Below are positions 35,113 through 47,100 of a DNA stretch of 64,000 nt, piece by piece (position 1 is the stretch's first letter; the number at the start of each line of letters is the position of its first letter). Source of the DNA: Omphiscola glabra (lineage: Eukaryota; Mollusca; Gastropoda; Lymnaeidae); NCBI GenBank assembly GCA_964017045.1, contig OZ024810.1:16673204-16737203 (forward strand), written 5' to 3'. The position numbers and the translations under genes were made by a program. Below the pieces are notes generated by a model, which worked only from the letters and a program-made list of their open reading frames with translations, had not been told where the DNA came from and made no database searches.

Positions 35113-38100
35113 GTTAGTATTGCACATAAGATACATGCTTTCTTCTTATACCAATTACAGTTCAAATTTATTTTATTATGTGTGCAAATACAAACCAATA
35201 ATATCATGACTTTAGCATACATTTCACTTACCTCCAAAGCGTCTCTTTAATTCGTTATGTCAAAAACAAAATAATGCAATCGGAAATAATAGTATTTTTC
35301 TTTTTTTTGGCTTAGATCGTAGTTTTAATCAACTGATAATGTTTCTACATATTTGTAGTAATTATTTAAAAAGGGTAGCTTTGCTAGGTTGGTGGGGGTC
35401 AGGTTTCGTGGTCAGTGTATGGTAGCAGGTTGTGAGGTAAGGTTGTAGGCTCAGGTTGTGGGGTGGGGAAGTAGGAGTCAGGTTGCAGGGTTAGGTCGTG
35501 GGGTCAGGTTGAGGAGTGTGGCATAGTGGGTTTTGGTGATGTTGCCAGGTTGTGTTTTCAGGTTTGATGTTCTGGTTGTAGGTTCAGGTTGTAGGGACTT
35601 GTGTGGAGTCAGGTAGTGGAGTAAGAATGTGGGGTCAGGTTCTGGGGTCAGTTTGTTGGGTGAGTTTATTTGGTTAAGCTTTTTGCAATGGCTTCACTAG
35701 GGAGTGCGCAAAAGCGGCGGGGGTTTATAACTGTACGGAATGTTTGCAAATTTAATAAAGGTTGGCAACTATGTTTTTTTCATTATCATCATCATGTCCC
35801 TTTGTCATTGGACCGTTGGGGAACTACAGATGCCATGAAAACTATCCTTTTCCATTCCTCTCTGTTTTCTTCATTTCGTACATCATCGACTAGTTTTAGT
35901 CCTGTCCACTATTTGATGGTATCTTTTTGTCTATCTTCATCTTCTTCTCACTCATCTCGTTGTACCCTGCATGGTTTCTTGGGCGGTTCCTTGTTTTCTG
36001 GTCACATGACCATACCATTCAAGTTTGCGCTTTTTTTACAGACTTCAGGAGGTCATCATATTGCCCAATTGCTTGACGAATCCCTTCTTTCGCTTGTTTA
36101 TTGGTGGTATGGGCTTTATAGCTGATGCCAAGAATGTTTCTGAAACATCTCATCACCACCGCCTTATTTCTCTTTCAAGTTCTCCTGTTAATATCCAGGA
36201 CTCACAGGCATACAAGGAAATGGAGAGGACTGAGACGTCTTCCGAAACTATTGCTCCGAGGTACTTGACGCTGGCTACTGTCTCTTATCTTTTCTCCCCG
36301 ACCTTAATTTCAGTGGCGATGCCGATGGTGCTATTTGTCATCAGTTTTGTCTTTTCTGCACTGATTTCTATGCCAAAAGACGATGAAGACTTGTGGAAAC
36401 GATTTACTAGGTTGGCTAGCTCTTCTTGCGTTTCTGCCAGTCCATCTATGTCATCCGCAAAGCGCAGGTTCGAGATTGTTCTGCCACCAATGCTGAAAGT
36501 CCTTACATGCGCTTCCAGTGCATCTGACATAATGCCAGTATACCAGTAACTGCGATGTCCAAAATGCCATCATGGTTGTTGCTATTGAAATGTTTAGAGA
36601 CCGGACAGAGAGCCTGTTTATTTATATTATAGAGGTGTTCTCTAAATCGGTCTCCAAGGCGACGACCTGTCTCTCTTACGTATAATTTACCACACTTTTT
36701 ACAAAGGATGGTGTAAATCACGTTGCGACTTAAGCAGGTAAAACCATCCTTTATTTTGAATGTTTCCAGAGGGAAAGTGATCTTATCAACTTGAATCACG
36801 TAGGGACATGTGTTACATAGGCTACGATTGCAACTTTTGGTGCCTTTATGTGCCTGAATAGACGGGATGTGGCTTCTAACTAGCATGTCCCTAAGGATTT
36901 GCCCCTCCGGAAAGCGAAAAGGGGAGGTTTTCTGAAAACCTCATTGGTTACATGGTCTGCCATGTGAATTGAGCGGTTTTTCAGAACCAGAGAACGAGCT
37001 TTAAGGTTATGTGGATAAAAAGTTAAAATAAATTTTGACCTATCACTAGCGTCAGAATTATTAGCTTTAAAAGAATCTTGTCTAGTCACGCCTTTAACTC
37101 GAGTGACAGCTGTCTAGTCACGCCTTTAACTCGAGTGACAGCTGTCTAGTCACGCCTTTAACTCGAGTGACAGCTGTCTAGTCACGCCTTTAACTCGAGT
37201 GACAGCAGCTTTTAAAATTTGCTCAGGGTATGACCTTCTTCGGAAAAAATCCAACATTTCATCCGTCCTTTCCCAAAAATCCTCATTATTACTACAAAGT
37301 CCTCTCAGTCTTAGCAACTGAGAAAAGGGATGGAGTTTTTGCACGATTGAGGATGGGACGATGAATATAGTAAGAAACTGTGACTGTCTGTATTTTTTAT
37401 AAACAATGGATATAGATATTTTAATCTCGCTAAGTTTAATTTTTAAGTCCAAAAAATGTATAGTTCTTGTATCGATCATAGACATGCATAACTTGGTCCC
37501 CTTTTTGTTCCCATAGCAACACCACTGATCTGATCGAAAAATTCGCCATTAAATTCAAATGAGTTAAGCTGTAAAACCAGTTCTGTCAAACGCACAAGAG
37601 CACTTGTTGGGAACTGAGGGTTAGGATTCTTATTCAGAAAGAACGAAATAGCGTGTGGGAAATTGAGGTGTACAGTGAAGAAACGTCCATTGTGAAAAGT
37701 GAGTGGGTTCCATTGGGTAAAACCAAGGACTCGAGAGATTTGATCCTGTCGTTAGTGTCATTAATATACGATGGCAAATTTTCAACCATGGGCTGAAAAA
37801 CGTTATCCAAAAATTATGAAATTAGTTCATTAGGACAAGAACATTAGATCTTCCAGGACTTCCCTCCTTGTGAATGTTTGGTAACAAATACAAGCATGGT
37901 TTACCAAGATCACTGTCATAAATTCGTAGGTTTGAGGCATACGCTTGTAGTTGGCCTATTTGGAATGCTTGGACTCATGCTTCTACTTCTGCGCGGAGGA
38001 TAGGGTAGTTTTCATTGCCCGTTGCTGGAGGGACATTAATGATCTATGTGTCTGTCTTTAAATTTTCAATATACATCTCAGAGAAGTATTCAGTCCATCT

Positions 38101-41100
38101 TTTCAGGGATATTATTTTCCTCGGTCAAATAGTTACCATTTTTATCTTGTAAGGTAGTACTACGCCCTTGCTTTGCCGTGGTTAGTTCTTTCCCCATGTG
38201 GTATGCTTTTTTTTTTCCTTCAAGCAATTTTCAATGTCGTACCATTGCTCTTGAATCCAGTTCTTCTTTGGCCTTCTCGTGCCTCTTTTATGGCTTGGTT
38301 AATTGTCCTATATTTATTGGCTCACTCTGTGTATACCATCTTTGTTTTCTTTAACTGCCTCCGTTTATCACACAGATTGAGGATGTCAGCTATCACCCAT
38401 GTTTTTTTTAGGTCGGTGGATGTTTACCAAGGATGTCATTGTCATAGGCTGTGTCCGTCACAGCTGTGTTGAATTTATCAATCAATGTGTCCATGTCTGA
38501 ACAATCGGCATCTACAATGTTAAGTGAGCACTGCAAATTTTCCTGCTAAAATTTCTTGACATGCGCCTACTACTTCAGGATCCTTCAGCTTTTTCAAGGT
38601 CAAATTTGATTCTAGTTTATCCCTGTTTATTTACCCCCTTTAAGTGCAACCTAGATGTCATCACGACTAGATCGTGGTCACTTCCAATGTCCGCTCCTGG
38701 GAATCTGCGAGTCTTGGCAATGTTTATACTAGACCGAAAGCGTGTTTGCAACATGGTTTAGTCAATCTGATTGAGGTGTTTCCCAATGGGGGCTATGCCA
38801 TAATGGACTCGCTTAACTTCAGTTTGCAACGCTTCAAGCGTGTCGTGGTTTAGATGCGTTCACTTCAGTAATAAATATGAAATACACACTTCTGTGTCAG
38901 TTCCTTTTATATTTTGTTGGAAATTTACCGCAAACTCCCTATGGTTTTTTGACCAAGTAATAGTTGTTGTGTTCGCTTTATTCGTTGAATCCTTTTGTCC
39001 AAGGATGATCCGTACAAATGGTGGATGACAGCATTATTAATTGGAACGGGTGACAACAAACCCTAATGAGGCATCTGGTTTTTGGGGCCAGGTTGTCGGG
39101 GCCAAGTCGTTTTTCCGGGGTTTTTTTCAACGGAAACGGGAAATTACAAACAATATCAGCTGAACTAAGATTGCATATATTTATTGCGTGTTACTTTCAT
39201 TTCCTTATGCCCATAAACGAAAACGAAAACGACACGTTATCCTAACCATGATTTCGACATGTTATCACGAGCGTCCCCTGTCAAATGTTTGTTCGTCTGC
39301 TCTAGGTTTCATGAAAACAAGTAGTCAAGTTAGAATTACGATCCTCGACAGTGTCAAGTCTCAGTATTGTAAGTCTGGGCTGTTGGAAGACAAAGACCGG
39401 CTTATATTCAATATAACCTTTGACCTGGATGGAGAAAGTCCCAATGATTGGAAAAAACAGTGTATGAATTTCCAGTTTTACGTCATGTATAATGAAACTA
39501 CATTTTGGTGGGAAAACCAAGTAAGTAACAAAATAAACTTACCACTTAAAAAAAAAATAAAAATACATTATTATAATTTCCAAATTAATAACATGAAAAT
39601 GTTCTTTTTTGAAACAAGTTTTACATTCTACATATTTGAAGAAAAAAAAAACTATATCGTGAAATATTAACTATTTATTAAAATTGCAAGATTTGGTTAT
39701 GATGGCATTGGTTGAGCCTACGTTTGGTTAAGAAAAAAACTGTTGTAATTCTTTCCGAGTCTCCCCCAGATTTGAGTGTAACAATCCTGTATGACTTTTT
39801 TTTCTTCCAGGTTTTCTGAATTACTATCTCATTTTATCCATATTTATTAATATAGTAACGGGACCTGCGTTCGAAAGAGCACGGCTGCATGGTTTCGGGA
39901 CATGATTACAGTTGCCGTGTGGATATAAGGCGGAAGAATGTGGGGACCCTAGCCGATTATTCTAAATATGCAGTCTTTGAGGGTACTGCTTCTAGGCTAC
40001 CTCTTTACTCTCCCAGCTGCGGTGTGAATTAGTCCACGAGAACCCAATAAGAGGGCGTCTGTAAAACTCTACACGTCTCCCCGGGGTGGAAAGGGGAGAC
40101 GTTAGAGACGTAAAATATATCCACCCCAGCCAAGAAAGTCCTACCCCGTTGCTGTGTTAAAGCAGCACCCAGGCGTTCATTCTCTAATGACGCCCCATTC
40201 GCATATTCAATCGAGTGGAAGGGTGAGTGAGGCTGTCTCAGGGGCGGAAAGCCACCGGCGGAAAGCCACCGGGAGTGGTTGAATGCCAGTTGGGAGTGGC
40301 GGGGGTGCTCTGGGGATGACTGCATGAGCTTCGGCTCGATATTTTGCTGATTTGTATTGAGTAGATTAGATTAGTAGCAAGAACTATTTTATCAAATACT
40401 TGACTCTTGTTCTCTGCTTTTCTTGGCCTTCCTTTTTTCTCAGTTGTTTTAATTTTTATTTCTGTAAAATTAATATTAGCTAAATAGAGAAAGAGATATA
40501 ATGAGATTGAGAGTGAAAAATAGTGAGATAGAGGCAGAGTGAGGGCGAGATAGAGACATGGATAACTAGATTACACTTGTCAGCCACTATAACTATGTTA
40601 CTAGTGTCAGTGCATATAACTATGTTACAAGTGTAAGTCCCTATAACTATTGCTACACGTGGCAGTCCCTTATTTCTTTTAATATGGTTACAATACTGAA
40701 AAACCACAACTCAACTATCATAAGTGCATGCCGCATTTTGACTTTACCAACAACAGTTCAAATGAATAAGTTCAGCAGCCGTGAAACTGTGCACCTTGAA
40801 ATAAAATAATGTCCAAAGTTGGGTTGGGAAGTATTTTCGGACACATCGTAACGTTTGGGCTAATGTGGTCAGCGCAGAACAGCAAGACTCCTAATCCCAG
40901 CTCCTCATATCCGCAAGTGTTTCTAGACCTGCTGATGTTGGCAAGGGACACAACCTTTTATCGGCTTTTAGTTTTAGAATATTCGATTTCGTCCCGTTGT
41001 AAAGAGGGTTCTTGATCTCTTTAAATAGAGTACACAAAGGCTTCATTATATATATACGTTCTAAGTTTGATAACTTGAGAACTTTCTCCTGCGAACGGGT

Positions 41101-44100
41101 CGAAATCAAACAATTTAGAAAACAAACTGAACTTAACAAAAGAATGTTGCCGAAGCGCCCGCTGCGTTGCTCTGTGGTAATGTTAAGTTTCCCCATAAAG
41201 GTTTTTTTATAACTTGAACTAACACAGCTTCACGTCCAGTGGCGTAGCGAGCTTAACTCGCGCACGGGGCACAATACCTTTTTAGCGCCCCCCAATACCT
41301 TTTTAGCGCCCCCCCCCTATTCGAAAACCATACAATATTATAGTAAAATATACCATTTGGTGCGCCTTTGTGAGTAGCGCCCGGGGCATGATGCCCCCCT
41401 TGCCCCCCTCACTACGCCACTGTTCACGTCTGATCATTCTTTTGTAAGACGTAGCATTGGATCTGTTTAATTTAATCTGACCCTCCTGCCTGGTGTGAAA
41501 ATGAGAGGTGAAGAGAGAAAGAGTGAGAGAGCAAGAGACAACGAGAGAGTGAGAGGGAGACGGAGAGCGCGAGAGCGAGATAGGCGAAGAGAGAAAGAGA
41601 CAGAGGAAGAGAGAAATAATTAGAATTAGGAAGAACGGGTAAGAGGAAGATGTTGTGGGTTAGAACGATGTAGAGCGATGTAGAAGGAGAGAGAGTGAGG
41701 CAGAATGAGAGAGAGAGAGCTAAATAGAGAAAGAGATATAATGAGATTGAGAGTGAAAAATAGTGAGATAGAGGCAGAGTGAGGGCGAGATAGAGACATG
41801 GATAACTAGATTACACTTGTCAGCCATTATAACTATGTTACTAGTGTCAGTGCATATAACTATGTTACAAGTGTAAGTCCCTATAACTATTGCTACACGT
41901 GGCAGTCCCTATAACTATTGTTACAAGTGGCAGTCCCTATAACTATGTTTGTACAGACACCAGGAGGTCACCGTACTGCCCAATTATAATTAGTTATTAA
42001 ATACTATGTTACAAGAGATTACTAATAAACTCCTATACCCCCTCCCCGTCTTTCATTGCAGATTTTAAAAATACATATTACAGAGAGTTGTTAATTGGTG
42101 CGTCAGCTGACTTTATGTTATTTAACATATTCGTCTTATGATGGATGAATCAGAACAGTGATCCATAATATAAATCCCATTGTTCCGCAGTGGTGCCGTG
42201 CATGTCTCTATGTATGTTCGGAACATCAACATAAAGAATGCTACTGTACATCATTTACTCCACTCGTACGGCGGTATTATCTTAATGTTCCAGCCAAAGC
42301 CAAATTGAGTAAAAATAAACTTGATGTGAATATTATCCAGTCGCTAGAAACGTGGAGACAACCCCGAGCTAATTACACATTGCCCATAATATATGGTAAG
42401 TAAATGGTAAATCCCCCAGACTGTGTACAATTTACGCATAATATATGGTAAGGCAATGGAAAATCCCACATACTGTGTACAATTTACGCATAACATATGG
42501 TAAGAAAATGGAAAATCCCCAGACTGTGTACAATTCACGCATAATATATGGTAAGTAACCCCGAGCTAATTACACATTGCCCATAATATGTGGTAAGAAA
42601 ATAGGAAACCCACAGACTGTGTACAATTTACGCATAATATATGGTAAGCAAATGGAAAATCCCCCAGACTGTGTACAATTTACGCATAATATATGGTAAC
42701 TAAATGGAAAACCCCCCAGACTGTGTACAATTTACGCATAATATATGGTAAGCCATTGTAAAATCCCCCAGACTGTGTACAATTTACGCATAATATATGG
42801 TAAACAAATGGAAAATCCCCATACTGTGTACAATTTACGCATAATATATGGTAAGCAAATGGAAAATCCCCCAGACTGTCACAGAATGAGATCTTCTAAG
42901 GTATAGCCCTTCGCGTACCAAGTAATATTGGTGTTAATTAACGCGGGACTGATCCTCTCTGTGAAAGTTCAGTATCCAGACGTTGAGGATTTTAACGAAG
43001 ACAACACAGACGATAATGAATAACCAAGGAATTCCTCATTAACAATTGTAAACAAGAGAATGTATTAATAGATCAATATATTTTAGTAATGCTCTTTCAC
43101 TTTCAAACCGTTAACCTCCAGTAATCTCAACCTCCATATGCTCTCTCCCAAAACATTCCCCCCTTCTTCCGGAAATCGCACCCCAGCACGTTTTTCATCA
43201 AATAAATGTGGTGCTACATATCGGAAAGTCCCGAACAAAACACATTATAAGTGACATGAGTAATTAGTGGTGCGCCGCTGTTCAATCCCAACCCAGTAAT
43301 TTGTACAATTTACGCATAATATATGGTAAGTAAATGGAAAATCCCCAGACTGTGTACAATTTACGCATAATATATGGTAAGCAAATGGAAAATCCCCCAG
43401 ACTGTACAATTTACCCATAATATAGGGTAAGCAAATGGAAAATCCCCCAGGATGTGTACAATTTACGAATACTATATGATAAGTAAATGGAAAATCCCCC
43501 AGACTGTGTACAATTTACGCATAATATATGGTAAGAAAATGGAAAACCCCCAGACTGTGTGCAATTTACGCATAATATATGGTAAGTAAATGGAACAACA
43601 TGTGGTTGCTTTCTTTTTTTAGATCTTTCATACTTACTTCGCTTTTGTTCGTTGGAGGCTGGCTAGCTGGGCGGTGGACTGGCGGACAGAATTAACCATC
43701 CGACGGCTAATTGATCCCCTTCTCGTCAACCTATCCAGCTGAAACTTGGCCATTAGACTCGTTGCCAATGAGTAAAAATTCTTCCAAGCTTTCCTGCCCA
43801 ACCTTAACCCCAAACAAATCAGATTGTTCTATTTTTCAACGGGAGGATAAAATGAAAATCCCGTTAACTGCGCGTAAGGTGATTCTTTTAGAAAATATTG
43901 TTAGTGCGTTTGGAACACAATATTTTCTTTTATATTTCTGAAACAGTTGTTGAAATACATCTGCAGTGTAAAAGTGGGTGCGTCATTAGAGCATCGTTAT
44001 AGTTCACGTGCGTGGAAAAAAAAAGTGCGGATGTGATCCTAGGAAGGGGGCGGGACTTAATGCAAATAGATAAGAATTTTTTTTTTATTTTTACATTTGT

Positions 44101-47100
44101 TTCAGCCCACATCATTGCTCGATTTTATATTTTATTAATAAGTTACACGAAAATCATTTTTTTTTGGTAGTTGTTTAATTTAATTTTCAATTCTGTTTCT
44201 TTTTTTGTTTGGTATCCGTCCGACACAATTTTTATTAATCAAATTTTAATACTTGGTTCACACGAACCGGCTACGTCACACGATTGCTTGTGTCAGACTC
44301 CGTGTGAGATTCTGAGATTCTACGTGAAAAAATCTCGCCGAAATTTCGTAATTTTCAGCGGCATAAAAATGTATATGCATCTGTCAAACATGTTAATGAT
44401 CAAGGTTTACGTATAATTCTAATATCTAAAGTATCTTTATTCTAATAGGAGAATATTGTTTTTTTATGAATGACAAAATGTCGGTAATTATGAAGGATGA
44501 TTTTAAGAAAAAAAAAAAAATTTAAATGCGTTCCTAAGAGTGTGCAGGGTGGAAAAATCCCATTAAGGGACTTAGCAGATTCTGGAGGTCCAGGAAAGTG
44601 TTTCGGATGTGAAAAGGTTAAATTTAATATTAACAATGCTGCTAATATGCCGCGTGATAGATAAACTATCTTTTTTTTTGGTATTGACATAGACAACAGA
44701 CTCCAATTAAAATTATCCAGAAACATTTATTGCTTATATTATGAATTAATCCTCATCACCACCAGGCGCAGAAACATTGCAAATCCCATCTACATTCATA
44801 GGAGCCATAATGATCAATAAATTGATCGTGGGCCCTTAATAAATAGAAGAAGAAGAATTTCCACATCTGAATTAAAACTATATGACAATATCATTGATTC
44901 TTTTACATAAACTACAAGGTGCATTATTTTCAATATTTAATCATCAAAATGACGAACTAATCTGTGTTATTTCCAGGCAAGGAGGGCGAGTCAAGATTTA
45001 AAATTGATGATGGTCCAAATATTATTTCGGATTCAATGTGTTCAGCTAACATATCAAGATGTGGAGTTCACAAGTTTGAGTTTTGTGTTGACGGTTTACT
45101 GAATCCTCTGCTTACCATGGACTTTCACGTCTTTGATGGTCCATTTGTTCACCACCAAAGTTGTATGACAGAAACCATCGATGTAGAAGCACGTACGTTG
45201 TACGTCAAACTTAACTACACAGATGACTGCACGAGGCATCAAGAATTTGGCTGTGTTCTTTATTGTAAGTAAATCAATGTATTCCTTTTGTTTCGGCATT
45301 TGACACTCTTTTTTATTACGCCCATGAAGTGTATGGATTGAGATCATTTAGTTCATTTACACATACTAAAGAGTTTGTAATATTTAAGTGTCAGGGGGGA
45401 AGGAAAGTCACATAAAATCAGGTTTATTTGCATGTTTGTTTTGTTTTATTGTTAAGATTTTTTTTTTTACAATTTGAAATCGAGACCGGAGTGGTTTTGA
45501 ATTAACAGCGGCTGCGGCAAAATAAAAGAATACTACCCCTGCCGTACAATAAACCATACGCATCTTCCTGTCACACAAGAAATCCATACACATACTCCTG
45601 CCATACAAGAAACCAATACGCACATTCCTGCCACTTCACATCATTAGCAGTGTTCAACAAACGACCTTAAACCGTCAAATAACACAAACTTGTTAGACGC
45701 AAACCTAAACCGTATGTGGCCATGTTAGATGTTATCCAGGACCACACATCACTCCCGAATAACATTTTGCATACAGGCGACCACGACTTGATCTATTTCC
45801 ACAATGGCCTTCCGTACATGACGTCACGGACGCCCATCTTTTCTCCCCTCCCGCGAAACAAAGTTATGGCACAATGTATGAACCCTAATAAAACATTTTC
45901 CAACTATTGGCGCTGCTATCAATGTTTTAGATGCAGCTGTCCTTTATTGACGCAGCTCAAGGTATTGGGTCCACCCAGTATTTATATATTCATGTAATGA
46001 ATGTATTGGCATCAGACATCACAAGGAAAGATACCCCCTCAGGGTTTTCGGTCAAAAAATTAACTATATACCCTTTGTAATGAATATATTGGCACCAAAC
46101 ATCACAGTGTAAATACCCCCGCAGCGTATTGGTCCACCCAGTATTTATATATTCATGTAATGAATGTAATGGCAGAAGACATCACGAGGAAATATACCCC
46201 CACAGGGTATTTGGTCCACCAAATGTTTACATATTTATATAATTACTACATCACTTCCAATAACGATCAGAGTCTAAACTCTACATCACTTCCAAAAACG
46301 ATCAGAGTCTAATCTCTACATCACTTCCAATAACGATCAGAGTCTAAACTCTACATCACTTCCAAAAACGATCAGAGTCTAAACTCTACATCACTTCCAA
46401 TAACGATCAGAGTCTAATCCCTACATCACTTCCAATAACGATCAGAGTCTTATCTCTACATAACTTTCAATGGCTCTCAGTTCACCGCATCTTTGCAATG
46501 CACTTTTTCTCCGTCAGCAACCCTTTTGATTACCAGAATACACGAATTTCTGGTCTTCGTCCTAGCACTTCTAATGTAGGCCCATTCTTACGTTGGTGTT
46601 GTTGAAAAAAATTATTATTAAGAAGCTTTTACAGTAGCTGTGCTGTCATGCCTGACATGCCATTGACTTATAACAACTGACAGAGTCGGGTGGAATCTGA
46701 TAGCCCTACTATTTGTGGAATGTAACTTCGTCAGGTGGTCAGTGTCCTAACCTTGCAGCTGGGAATTATCCACATTAGCAGCAACAGAAAATGAGAATAA
46801 TCAAATATCCAAAATATGGTGAAAAATATGTTAAGATTATATTATGTTACTTTAATATGGTGCAATAAAAGATATGTACCTGTAGGTTATATCTTTCTTT
46901 TCTTTCATTAATATATAAAACGAAAATGAACAGACACGAAGGCCATATTGAAATTTAATGCAATGGTATTTTTATCTTTCTGCAGTTAATAATTGTCCAG
47001 GTAAGAGAAAAGGAAAAATAAATGTTCATTGTTTTTAAAATATGTTCATTTATACTTTTCCTTTCTTCACGTGACCAGATTTCAACCGCGCAGTTTCCAA

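Larger units (their letters stand above)
35770..39050 (-). mobile_element. RTE-type retrotransposon, decayed, interrupted by a Penelope piece
   Basis: On the minus strand: N-terminal/RT remains at about 39000-37950 ('GADIGSDHDLVVMTSR', 'KQGRSTTLQDKNGNYL', 'NVPPATGNENYPILRAEVEA'). The palm and C-terminal part lies at about 36530-35770 ('MSDALEAHVRTFSIGGR', 'NLRFADDIDGLAETQEE', 'SISLYACESWILTGELERR', 'VVPQRSNDKGT'). The RT core between them is missing and replaced by the Penelope segment. A tail with 'catcatcatg' lies at the plus-strand left edge. Lies in intron 1 of the receptor gene, antisense to it. Confidence 0.8.

Noticed and set aside
35670..36549. Plus-strand ORFs of 151 and 174 codons
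   Set aside because: They are antisense to the RTE reverse transcriptase, which is the real coding sense.
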